This document shows positions 24,000 to 37,600 of a stretch of DNA of 64,000 bases, piece after piece. The stretch is from Chamaecrista fasciculata (Eukaryota > Streptophyta > Magnoliopsida > Fabales > Fabaceae). The notes beneath the pieces are model-generated. The model had not been told where the DNA came from, ran no database searches, and saw only the letters and a list, made by a program, of their open reading frames with translations. The translations under genes were made by a program, and so were the position numbers. The stretch is from positions 62,001 through 126,000 of the forward strand of contig QANZ01009716.1 of the NCBI GenBank assembly GCA_003254925.1, read 5' to 3'. Each line of letters begins with the position of its first letter. The stretch's first letter is position 1.

Positions 24000-25620
24000 C
24001 AAGAAACGAATCAAAATAGTATATTTTTTTAGAGGAAGTAATTTGAGGATTTAAGGTGTATGAATGGGAGCTTTGATAATTTTCTTTCTGCAATTGCAAG
24101 TTAGAAAATAACACAGAAAGAAGTGTAGTTAAAGTAATGAACATCCTACGCATAATCATAATTAGTGGCTTTGTATGTCATATAAATATTAATTTAAATT
24201 TCACAAATTTCTAAGATTCTAAAATTATTTTTAAAAAATGTTTTATTTTAATATATTATATAATAGAAACATTCAACTTTCTTTTTTATATAAATTTGTA
24301 TTTTATTTTAGTATAATATAATCATCAATAATGAAAATTGAGATTTTTTACTTGTGCCCGGACTCCAAACTAGTGGGAAGTTTTTTTTTTAATTGAGAAC
24401 TAGTAAAAAGTTATTTAACTCCCTTGATCCCTTCCCAATCACCATTACTTCTCTATATTTAACATTTCATAATTTTCATTTCATGTCAAAATATTTTTTA
24501 CATTAAATTACATTTTGGGTCTTATATATTTGAGATAAATTTCAATCAAATTTTTATTTCTTTTTCACAAAATCGCTGCTACATTTTTTTAATAGTTTTT
24601 TTAATTTTTAATTCTAATAATTGAATATAGTTATATTTTTTTTTCAATTTTGAATGAAACAAATACAGAGTAACATGTTAGTTTTGACGAGTTATTTTTC
24701 TCTTTAATTGAGACTTTTGGTAAATAATGCCAAACTAAGCTTTGAAAGTGAGCTCATCAATTCACAATTAAACAAGCGAAGTTAATCATATTTCACTTGT
24801 TTTAAGTTTGAGTACGACGAATTTAAAACTATAGGACTTAGGGGTGTATACAAGTCGGGTTGGGTTTCGGTTGAACCCAATACCCAGTTCAAACAGACCC
24901 AGGCCAGGCCACCAGATCCAGGCAAACAAATTTGTTTTCAAAACTTTTATATTATTTTATTTGTCATTTATTTATTTTATATATTTGTTAACTTGTATAT
25001 ATTAATAAAAAGAATTAATTATAGATCAATTTAATAATATTTTTTTATTAAAAAACATTTAATTTATTAAAAAAATATTAATTTAATTGAGATTAAGTAT
25101 ATATTTAATGTGTTTTTTAATATATAATTGATAAAAAAAATAATATATATATTTCTTATAATTAAAAAAATAATTAGAAATAGAAAATATAAATATATAG
25201 TAAAAAATTTAAAAAAGTATTTTTTAAAATGAAAGTACCCTAAACTTTGCCGAGTTTAGAAAAATTAGACCCAACCCGCCCAGTAGGGACTATAAGTTAT
25301 TTCTGATCACATAATGTCACTGACCCAAAAAAAATAATATTACAAAAATAGATCAAACTAATCTTGCAAATAATAATAATAATAAGAAGAAGGAGTTATA
25401 TTTTGGCCAAACGTGTATTATAGATATAAAAGTACAATTTGGAAGTGAACGAAATTTGACAAAAGAAAGAGAGAGAGAGAGAGAAAAAAAAAGGGTTTTT
25501 GAAGGGTTTTATATTTTGGCGGTTTTGGAAGCAAGAGCATTACTGCCGCTCAAATAAACAGAGCAATATATGAAGAACGGAATGCTTAAGGTTTAGCGTT
25601 TTAATACTTGAGCGACAGCA
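24000..25620. other. Intergenic, AT-rich, eroded repeats
   Basis: No gene. A fragment of the dispersed family seen at 200-1600 lies near 24680-24840. A hAT-like left end ('taggggtgtatacaagtcgggttggg') starts near 24839, with a mirrored 'agacccaacccgccc' near 25268, but its right terminus is lost. A GA microsatellite at about 25465-25483 lies in the probable NRPC2 leader. Confidence 0.45.
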
Positions 25621-25656
25621 AAGAAGAAGAAGAACCTTGTGGTTGATCGATCCATT

Positions 25657-28600
25657 ATGGAAGAACCCACAAAGCAGAATCAACAACAGTACGTGTCCTC
25701 TCACTTTTTCGTTTCTTCTTTTCCTTGTATTTCTTCTAACCAAAGTGCTTATTGATTCTTGTTCAGTGTTGCCAAGCAATTACCCAATTACCCACTCGCT
25801 AATTCCGGCATTGATAAGCAATTTCTTGCTGCTCCTATAAAATCAGCTGTCGACAAGTTCCAGCTTCTTCCTGAGTTCCTAAAGGTAGTTTTTTTTTTTG
25901 GGTGTAATATGCATTGCACACTCGTTGGTTATTGTATTGCAATTACTGGGAGTCTTTATACTTGGATTTTTTAGATTAGAGGACTGGTGAAACAGCATTT
26001 GGATTCGTTTAATTATTTTGTGAAGACCGAGATAAAGAAAATTGTTCGTGCTAATGATCGTATTGTGGCGTCTAAACACCCGGATATATATTTAAGGTAC
26101 ATATATGGTGAACTGCCTGTCGATGATTTGCTATTCTGATGGTTTTTTTGGTGACTCTTAGGCTTGATAAGTAATGGCAGGTCTCTCAAAGACTATCTTT
26201 CTAGTTGGTTATTTAGTCTTCAAAGGTGTGAAGTACTTTAAGTTGCTTTACTGACGAGTGATGTTCAATGGTATTTTCTGTAGGTTTAAGGGTGTCAGGA
26301 TTGGTGAGCCATCAATCATGGTAGACGGTAGCCGCGAGAAAATTACACCACAGACATGCCGCTTATCTGACCAGACGTAAGATTTATTCACCTCAGTTAC
26401 ATCTTCATTGTCTAATGTTTTTAATCAGATGTTGCTTGAGATGGAAATTTGATTAATATGCAAGGGTATTCTCTTGATTGTTCTGTCAAGTTCCATGCTG
26501 TTGTAAGTAAATGAAAAGAGTAGTGATGTAGCTTTTTTTTTTTTTTTTAATGATGATTGGGACTTGCTGCTAGAGAAGATCTAACCCATGTTTTTTTTTG
26601 CTAAATACTCAATCTTTGCTGTCTTACTCAAGCTATGCAGCTCCAATATATGTTAATGTTGAGTATGTTCAAGTAAGTCCTGGTGAGAAGACCACAGTGG
26701 AGAAGGTAGATAAACACTACTATAAATGACTTTATTAGAGACTAAATGACTGTACTAATTTATATATTTGTCTTTTCTTGTAGAACGATGTTGTTATTGG
26801 AAGAATGCCTATTATGTTACGGAGTAGTTGTTGTGTTCTATATGGGAAAGATGAAGCTGAGCTTGCAAAACTTGGTTTGTTTGTCAGAAATAAAATTAAT
26901 TTATTTTGTGCCTCTACTTTATTTTTTCCCTTTTAATTCTTCCTTATTCCTCACGGCAATCTTCCTTCTGCTTTCCATTGAGTAGGTGAGTGCCCCCTCG
27001 ATCCTGGTGGGTATTTTGTAATCAAAGGAACAGAGAAGGTGATATTCTGATATTTCTTAACTGCTTCTCAATGTTAGAGTATCAAGGATTTTATTTGTTA
27101 AAGACTAGGAGAAATTAATTTAAATATCAAATGTGAGAGTTATTTGGAAATGATGAAATAACAGTACAAAGAATTAAACAAAAGTTGCTGAATAGGCTTG
27201 CTTGAATGAACCTTTTGGCATCTTGAATTCAATGTTTAACTTGTTGGGTGTAGTTTTGCTTTAATTAGATTCATCAACGGTGACTTCTTCATTGTTTCCT
27301 ATGAACTCATCAAAACAATTTTTGTTTTATTAATGTTTTTGGATTTTTTTAGTAGTGAATTATGATGCCTCAATCTTTTTCAGGTGATTTTAATACAAGA
27401 GCAACTTTCGAAGAACAGAATAATAATTGACACAGACAAGAAGGGAAAGTAAGTGGTTCTTTTGGGTTCTAGTTGTGCCTTTGGCTTCAACTTGTATAAA
27501 TCACTCTTATAAGCTTGCAAGCATGATTTTGGATTGACATCTCTCTCTTTATATTCCCCTCCAAGTGTAGTTTTTATTTTTCCAAATCTGAGTGTTATTC
27601 GTTGTTCTTAACATTGGGTATTATAGAGTTGTCAAAGTGATATTGAGGTTCATGCCTCTTGAGATTCTCTTTTTAACTCAAACTTGAGGGCAGCACTGTA
27701 TACAATGTTTTGTGGACAGTCTACTGTCTGCTATTTGATTATCTTACGAAGAGGAATAGTCCACTGTCTTCCATCTGTTTGTTTTTTGGTTTTCCTTTTG
27801 CTGATAAATTTTTTATATAACCAATTTTAGTGAGATGGAATCCTGTAGTACATAATTAAAAATGAAGTTAGGACCTTGGAGGTTGTACCATGGTATTGGT
27901 GGAAGTTACAATGTCTTTTTGTGAAATTCTGCTTTGCTAGCTTTACTTGGTGATTAATTTAATGATGAACATTTCATAAATATTGCTTACTCTGTCATGT
28001 GTTGTTTTAATGTGTTTTTTGGGCTCTTGCTTTCACTTTCAGTGTTAATGCATCTGTTACAAGCAGCACGGAGGCAATAAAAACCAAAACAGTTGTTGTG
28101 ATGGAAAATGAGAAGATTTGGTTACAACTGAATCAATTTCCTAAAAAGGTGTTCATTTTGCACTTACTCAGTGAGGCTTAATTATTGTTTTCCCTTCCCA
28201 TTCCATTAATAAAAGGATGTTGTAATTTGTATTTATATGTTTTTTTAAGGTCCCTATTATGGTTGTAATGAAAGCTATGGGGATGGAGAGTGATCAAGAG
28301 GTTGTACAAATGGTTGGAAGAGATCCCCGTTATAGTTCGCTACTTTTGCCTTCTATTGAGGTAATGGCACAAAATTATGGTTACATCAACCAAAAACTTG
28401 TTCATTGAAGTATTATAAGGACTACTCTGCTCATCTATCAACGTGTTTACGCATGCCATCCTTTGCTTATACCTAGTATCATTTTCTTATAGGTGCTATT
28501 GTTGAACTCTGCTATTTGTTCCTTTTTCAGGAATGCGCAAAATGTGCCGTATATACGAGAGAGCAAGCATTGGAGTACCTTGAGTCAAAGGTCTGATTTT

Positions 28601-31600
28601 CTTTATTATTTTTGGCTAATGATTGTGAAAATTTGCTCTTTTTCTTTCTTGCATTGAGGTGGACTATAGATTTAAATTCATTACTGTTACTTTTAGGACA
28701 TCTTCACATTATTTGGATCTAGAATATTTAGGATTGGTGCAAACAACAACAACCGATCTTGGACCTTTGGTTCTTTATTTTTGTTGTAATGACTGTTCTT
28801 GTAGATCATTATTAGAAACTTCTGTCCAATGTCAGTGGTGCAGTCTCAAGAATTCTTTGGGATGAAGCTGGTCTTGGTTGACATATTTACAATAGAAGAT
28901 AGAAGAGTTAATAGTTCTCTTTTCCTTTTATCTTTTTTTAGTTATTATATTATAAAAATTATGGAAAGATCTAATTTTAAGTATATTTTTTAATTACAAT
29001 TTTCATTAATTTATATTGACAAAATTAAAGTGGAAAATTTTAAGATGCTATAAAAGTCTGTCATTTAAAACTTATTCAAGCTATTGATATTCTGTTAAAT
29101 GTTTATACAGACGCAGACAGACACACAAATTCATCTTTTACCATAGTTCTGCCACTAACCAATGATCTGATTTTTAAGAGCACAGTTGAAAAAACCATGA
29201 TCGGATCACTAAAGAGAAGCCAGATATGCAACCCCGTTTTATAACAAATGAAAGGATAGAGCAGTGTCATCGATGATACAGGAATTGCTAATCTTCCTTA
29301 CATAAATTTATTTTCCTTATTGAACTCTTCTAGTAAACGGGCAACTATGTTTCCTAGGAAATGTCATCTGCACACTTGTTAGGCACTTTATTGAAAATGC
29401 CATTTTAAAAGAATTTGTTAATTTTGATTGCTGAATTTGATTTGTATACCTTTTCAGTGTTTCTACTTGTATACATATATTCATATCTTCTTTTTATTTT
29501 CTCTTATAGGTCAAGAAGTCCATGTATGCTAACGATTCATCTGAACGGGTTGCTGACTCTCTCTTCTCTATCCCCACACACACATGCATGGAAGAAATGA
29601 TTTTTTTTTTAATTTGTTTTGCATATTGTTTATGCAATTGGCAAGATCATATATATGACTCCTACTTCTTTAACCTTTTATACAGGAAGGCAGAGCATTT
29701 TCTGTCCTAAGAGATGTTTTTCTGGCTAATGTGCCGGTATGCCATAAAAGCTTAAGAATTCCTTGAAGTTGATTTCGTTTAATTCAGGATTCATATACTT
29801 GGCCTTTTTTTGTTGGGACTGGCCTGAGCTGCTGCTTCTCCTGTTGTTGTCATTAGGTGCATCAAAATAATTTTCGACCAAAATGTATATATACTGCTGT
29901 CATGATGAGACGCATGATGGATGCAATTCTAAATAAGGATTCAATGGATGACAAGGTAATATCTTCTTAATATGTGAGATTCTGTATGATGTAAGAAGGA
30001 GTACTATGTTGCATGATGTTAAACAAAGACCAGATTGGATAATTTTCTGATATATTCACATAGCAACAAGGGAATATATATACAAGGCTCAAGCTCTCCT
30101 ACCTACCTATATTAATTACATACTTCTCAACTACTTACATTACTAACTCAACTACCAACTACTAACATAACTCATAACAACTCTTAACACATGATATACA
30201 ATTAGTGAGAATTTAAGTTACATAGGCTTCTTGAACGAGAAGTGCTGAGAAGGCCAACTGTTTTTACTTTCAGTCCTTTATTTCCCCTTTTCAAGCCCAA
30301 AGGGCTTTTGCTTTAGGATCTGTGACTGTGATAAAGATTACAAGGTATGAAGGGCTTGTGCCTTGGTCACATTTATGCCTAAAGGGATTTGGTTGAGGGT
30401 TAGAGATTACAAAATAATATATTCATTGGGGATTCTCTCTTTTGGGTTGAAGTGGTCATTGACAAATGTTTCGTCCAACCATAAATTAACATCTTAAGTG
30501 ACCTCGCTTTTTATCTAACAAATGCATTCACCCTCAGTGAACACCCAAAGAATTAATAAAATTGATTACTTATAAATATCCTATATTTATATATGTACAT
30601 TTGCTGTGTGGGTCCGTGTGTGTGTGCGTGTTGTTTTTTTTTTTCGGGGGTGGGGGAGAAGGAGGATATACTAAATCTAAATCTCCTAACTTTTTTCTTT
30701 TAATTTATTTTAAAGGATTATGTGGGGAACAAGCGGTTGGAACTATCTGGCCAACTAGTATCTCTGCTTTTTGAGGTAGTAACTCATTTTATTTATTTGA
30801 GTCTGATTTCTTTGGAGGAACTTTGTACATTTTTCATTGCCTTATATGCTATTCTTTTGTTGTTTTAGGATCTTTTTAAGACAATGATAAGTGAAGCTAA
30901 GATGGCGATTGACAAATTTTTGGAGAAGAATAACAAGACAAGCCGCTTTGATTTTTCTCATGTAAGCTCTATTTATGTCAAGCATCATTAAATGCAAATA
31001 CAATCTATGCATTCTTAAATCAAATTCACCCTGATCCCAGTGTCGTTTNGAGAGGCTTGTGGACTGGTGAAAAACCTGGCTTTGATGACTCATGTCACTA
31101 CTGATGAAGAGGAAGGTCCCCTAATTTCTCTGGTATGTTTGCTGTAAATCGTAATATAGTAAGATGATGGGGCTGAAGGTTCCTTGTATTTTTATTATTT
31201 TTATGAAGAACATTTATATTTATTCCATTCAGATTATGGATCTTGGCGTACCTTTTTGTTGGCATTGAGGATGGAATACTACTTTTGAAGAAGTAGAAGT
31301 GTGTGAACAACTATACTTGCTACCATTATTTGATAGACCTAATGTGATTTGGCAAAGGTTTATCATCTCAGGATCTCGGTCTTGAACAATGCTATAATCA
31401 AGATCTCGATCATGATAACTATGTAAATCATAAATAGAAAGTAAACTACTTTATAGACATTTTGATAATTAAAATGAGGGAATTCAAAATGGAAAGGCGT
31501 CCTTAGATCCTTTTGAAAGTTGTCACCATTGGCATTTGTGCATTTACAAAGTACTTAAAACATATATCATAAATTTCAAACAAATTCTTAAAAAATTGAT

Positions 31601-34600
31601 TCTGTTATTATATTTCTGTAGGTTAGCTGTTGCCAAAATTTTTTGATATATCTTGGATAATTTAGAAGACATCTAATACATTTCGGCTTTGAGTTTTAGC
31701 AGTACACTTCCTATATGCCTTCCTAATCAAACCTCTTTTATCTATAAAAGAAATAATCTTCAAGGTGAATGAACTTAAGTCAAATCATTGATCTTTGGCA
31801 GTATTCCTTGTGCATGCATGGGCTAAGCATTGGCCTTATTGTTAGTTGTTTGATTGTGAATAGTTTGTATAGCTATGTCAAGCTGTACCATTATATGTGC
31901 ATGCGGGATACTGGCAACTAGATTTTGGTTATAAACTGTTTCTTACTGTCGGTGCATGCACTTTTTGTTTTTTGGTGTGTGTGTGTGTGTGACAGAGCTA
32001 TTCTTTGGGAGTTGAATATTTGGAACTGCTCTCTGGTGAAGAGCTTCACACACCAAATTCCTTTCTTGTTATCTTTAATGGGCTGATCCTAGGAAAGCAT
32101 CGGAGACCACAGGTATCTCAGCTGTTAAAATTTTCCTTTTATTTCCAAGGTAAAAATGCTTACATGACTATTTGCTTATTTCTTCCAAAGCTACTATTTA
32201 TATTATCATTATTCTTCTTCCTATTTATTATCATTATTCTTTATGTTCAAGCGATTTGCTACTGCTATGAGAAAGTTGCGGAGAGCTGGAAAAATTGGCG
32301 AGTTTGTAAGTGTCTATGTCAATGAAAAGCAGGTAAATACTTCAATGACAATTTTAATTCATATTCTGATATTTGTTGCGGCTGTTTCTTCTATGTTATC
32401 TGTATTTTTTGATTGGTTTAATTATGTCCGTGTCTCAAATCAATAAATATAGTAATGGTCAGTAAATTGTTTAACTTTTCTAATATAATTGGTATTTCTA
32501 TGTGGGTTAAAATTGTTTGCACTATAATCTTCGTTGTGAAAGCAGACTAATTGTCAGTATAGCCCTAGAGTATGAATTTCTTTATGTTGCAACCAATGTG
32601 CAATCACTCTATTTGCAGAGTGCCTACTGAGCGATAGTAAAAGTATGTCTATTTTCCTCATAATGAAGGTAGTTGAATATGACTTGGAGCAACTTTGAGA
32701 TGATTTTTCTTAAGTGTGGTTAAATAAGAAGTTCTGGTAGACGTTCATTTATAGTTATAGTCTCTTTTTATTGGGATATCGGACTTATGATTAATGGTCA
32801 GACAATGAATGTTAACTTGATAGTTGTTTCATTTCGCGGCCATTTTTTGTTGCATGATTGTGGCGGTTAAACTTTTGGGCAAAGCTTGTAGGAGCAATTT
32901 GTTCATATAGACATCTTTCTCAGTATGCTTCTTTCAGGTTATATGGAACCTGATCAAGGAGTTTGTGGATTAGTCTATGGTGTGATGGAATTTTTTCTTT
33001 TAGCAATCAATTTAGAGGTTTCAGGTGCTAAAAGGAACAGAAGTTCCTTTGGCAATGTGCTTTTCTTGACTCCACATTTGGACTTGAGCTATGGTTTTTT
33101 TTTTTTAATAATGTCCATTGTGAATTTACAAAGGCCTTGGAAGGTTTTCTAACAACTTTTGGTCCTCCTTTAATGTTTATTTTATATTGTTCCTTGTCCT
33201 CTTTACTTGCATTTCTTTTCTTTACCTCATAAATTATATATTTGTTGCTGATCTCCCTTTAACTGTTTTTTATAATAGAACAATAATTAGTGAGGCTTAG
33301 GATCTCACATGTGTCAATTCTGAAACTTTTTTGATGTTTGAATTTTTTTTGGAACTTCACGTATGTTTTTCCCAAGGCACCACTCATTAATATCCTCTTA
33401 ATCCTGGAGAAAAAGTTGGTGTTGCTGTTGATGTTATCAATTTCAGAAACTTTAAATTCCCATATTACCCTTTTATTTTACTCAGTTTCTTGTTTGATGT
33501 TGTTGAAATTACAGTTCAAGCAAATGTGTGGTTGGATTGCAGAACTTTGGGGCTGAAGAAAAACACTCACTTCTGCATCATAGCTTATTTTATTTATAAT
33601 AATACTGTAAAAATGGTTTAGTTACATGATAGTCTCCTAAAGATAACAATAAGTGATAACTGTAAGACTCCTTGCAAATGATAAACTCCAAGATTCTTAG
33701 CTAATAGCAAACTCCTGATCCTAATTAGAGAAAGGTTTCTTCACAGGTATATTAGTTCAACTTCTTTGTTGAGATTCATATTTTAGATTGGTAGTATAAT
33801 CTATCTATATGTCTGTTATATCTCCTAGGGTCACACAGTTTATAAGCTATCCTGAATGACCCTGTTCTTTTGCATGGGGTACTATGCTATTTGATGCGTA
33901 AATACTGTAGTTTTGACAATTACTGTTTTGGTTTTCAAGATATTTGTTTGTGGAAAGCTGATATGATTGGAAATTTTCTTTTCAGCGATGTGTTTACTTG
34001 GCTTCTGATGGTGGTCGAGTTTGTCGTCCACTTGTCATTGCTGATAAGGGCATATCGAGAGTCAAAGAGCATCATATGAAAGAGTTAACGGTATGTGTAT
34101 CTGATGTACTTAGGTGAGAAAAAAGAAACAATGTTGTTCATGTGAATTCTTTTTTCATGCTTTTTCAGGATGGAGTGCGCACATTTGATGATTTTTTACG
34201 TGATGGCTTGATTGAGTATCTTGATGTTAATGAGGAAAACAATGCTTTGGTTTGTTCCGTTCCAATTACTTGTAGTTTCTGTTAGTTGTGAAATCTTTTT
34301 CCCCTTGAAAGTGGCTCTTGGTGACTGTTTTCCCTGCCACAGATTGCTTTATATGAAGGGGATGCCACACATGAAACTACTCATATTGAAATTGAGCCTT
34401 TTACCATCTTGGGGGTTATTGCGGGGTTAATTCCATATCCTCATCATAATCAGTCACCTCGAAACACTTATCAGGTCTCCTTTCCTTGCTTTTGCTCACT
34501 CCCTTTTTATATAAATTAACTCTTATCATGTGCCTGTATGGTTCATCCTAAAATGAACTGTTTATGCATATGCAGTGTGCCATGGGGAAGCAAGCTATGG

Positions 34601-37600
34601 GAAATATAGCTTTCAATCAGGTAGATATTTTTTTCTTGGCTCTAGGGCAACAATTGTATGTATTTTGGAACTTATTTTAGTAGTTAATAATTTTCTAATA
34701 GTTTTTTTTTCCCTCGAAGTAAATATGTGTATATCTATCTATACAGGTATGCAGGTTGATGTAGTTATGGATCAATATCTGAAATCCTCATTATTCTTGT
34801 AATTTAACTTCCAGCGCACAGGAATTTAAACCAATCCGTCAAGTGCTGTTCTTGATGATTTTTTGAAAAAAGTCCTAAAATTATTTGTGTTTGTGGCATG
34901 TGGAACTTTTGTTATCATTGTAAAGAAATTTATCAAATTGAAAGCTTTTGCTATTAGATGCCCCAAAAGGGATTTTATTTGACATGCCCCGTTTCCTGAA
35001 TGCTCTGTTGGCTTGATGGGACTAGGCGTTATTCCTAACTATTTTGTTTGAAAATTAATTTAATTATGAGAATGTATTTTACTCTAGAACACTTGGTCCT
35101 AGAGACAGAGATACCATGTCAAAGGTCTAGTCATCCAATAAACTTAAGCTGTTAGGTGCAGGCCCAAAACGCATTTTGTCCCCAACAAGTGTTCTTGTTG
35201 AGAAATCTAGAATTATCTAGAATTATTTTATTTCTTATTTTACCATTATCTTTTAGGATTAGAATTATCTTATCTTATTATTATCTTTTAAATTAGAATT
35301 TGATTTATATTGTCATTATCCTATCAAATAGGATTAGATTAGATATCTTTTGTTATTATCTTTTCCAAGTAGGGTTAGGATTCCTAACTTGATTAGGAAT
35401 ATTTTCTCTTATTTAAGCATTGTAAACTTTTTTGTTTATGATCAATAAGATTACAAATTCTATTATCCAAAAATCAACAGTTCTGTGTATTGGTTGATGT
35501 TGATCCATACATCTAATTACAGGGCTTGTCATTTTGCCGTTAGAAAACTAAAAGAGACATTAAGGAGTAAGAAAATGGATGATAGGAAATCCTCCTCAGC
35601 AAGCTAACAAGAAACAAAATACAAAGGAAGCAATCACATATCTGTTTGCATGTGTCATGAGTCACAATACTGTTGCTGTCTTAAATAAGAATTTATATGG
35701 TAGGGTTGGGATGAGAGAAGTTAGATAATTATGTCACTATTGCGGAAACTGGCATGTTCAATATATGTTATTGATGGAATCATAATTTCTTGATTTTGTA
35801 GCTTTCCCGGATGGACACCTTGCTTTACTTACTGGTGTATCCTCAGCGGCCTTTACTGACTACGAGGACAATTGAGCTGGTTGGTATTTTCTATCATCTA
35901 AATTGTATGAATGAAGAGCTATTGATTAATCTCTATCTTTCAGGTTGGATATGATAAGCTTGGAGCAGGTCAGAACGCCACAGTAGCTGTTATGAGCTAT
36001 AGTGGTTATGACATAGAGGATGCAATTGTCATGAACAAGGCATCTCTTGATCGCGGTTTTGGTCGTTGTATAGTTATGAAAAAGTATACTATTTCATTTG
36101 GAAATTATATGCTTCTGCATGTTGTGTAGTGTTTTGTTGTATGTCTTTAATCTTCATCTTAGGTGATGGTGCCTTGATGTTTCCTGATGTATAGGTACAC
36201 TGCCATCAATCAAAAGTATGCTAATGAGACATCAGACCGGATACTTAGGCCTGATAGAAATTCAGACTATGCAGGACGTATGCAGGTAATATACTTAAAT
36301 AGAGTTTACTCGTTTTTATTTTACTTTGTACTAATTTGTTTGGAGTTCACTAGAGGATTATAATGTCTATCATGTCTATGTCACCTTTAATGGATTCGTT
36401 TGAATATATGTCATGATCCAAGGATTGGTTTGAATAAAAAACTGCTTTAAATTGGTAGACTTAATCGTTGTGGTCAGAAACTGATCGAAATCGAGATCCA
36501 TAAAGGATGAACCTTTTATTCATAGGAACCATCAGTCAACTTGCTTTAGGTCACCATATTTTCAATACTTCCAGAACAGTTCAGCATCCAGTGAAGCAAT
36601 ATGCCAATACTTATTTAGAACTCCTAACAGTTCAAAATGGGATCAACTTATTGGCTGCCCCTTTGAGAAAACTTTATCTATAAAATCAGTTTCTGAACTC
36701 TCCTGGATGAATGTCTTGCTTTGGATAAAAGGTAGTGCTGTTTGACACATGATTTCACTTACCAGCTGAACGGATATAAAAATGTGAGAGAAGATGGTCA
36801 GCACTCAGCTGCTTTTCCATCTGGAAATGTGCAGTGGTCAGAAATTGTATCTCATGATAATTCCATACGTGATTACATTATACATAAAACTTCGATCTGA
36901 TTGGAATTGACAACCATCAGGCTCTTCTAGTTATAGATTTGACTGTTATTAAATTTCTACTGTAGTTTTATTACCCAGAAAGTTAAAAACATGTTTCTGG
37001 GTTTTTTTTTTGTTCCTTTCTATACCTTTGAACCTTGTAGTTAGATTTAAATATTTTCTTATGCTATTGGATATGTTCATGTTTCCTCTAGATACTTGAT
37101 GATGATGGACTTGCGGCACCTGGGGAAATTATTAGGCCAAATGACATATATATCAATAAACAATCCCCTATTAATACGAAGACAGAGATGACAGGATCTG
37201 CTGCAAATTTGCCTGATAGGTGGTCTTTATTACTGGATTGAATTGGTGACAATTCATAGCACTCCAATTAGATTTGTGCTCCTCGATCTATTTTACTAAT
37301 TATTATCACTATTATTCTTTATTACCAGTGCTTATCGGCCGAGCATTCAAACATTTAAAGGTCCTGAAGGAGAATCATGTGTGGTTGATAGAGTGGTTCT
37401 CTGCTCTGACAAGAATAACAATATGTGTATCAAATTTTTGATTCGTCATACTCGTAGGCCAGAGGTAAATTCTTCTGGGTTTTATTGAGGAGTTTCGTAT
37501 TTATATTTTGAAGATGATAATCAATTTATTTTTGTACATATCTGCTGCCTTAGCTTGGTGACAAATTTAGCAGCAGGCATGGGCAGAAAGGTGTGTGTGG

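Noticed and set aside
36300..37091. Long NRPC2 intron examined for a nested gene or element
   Set aside because: No open frame, terminal repeats or target duplication could be supported.
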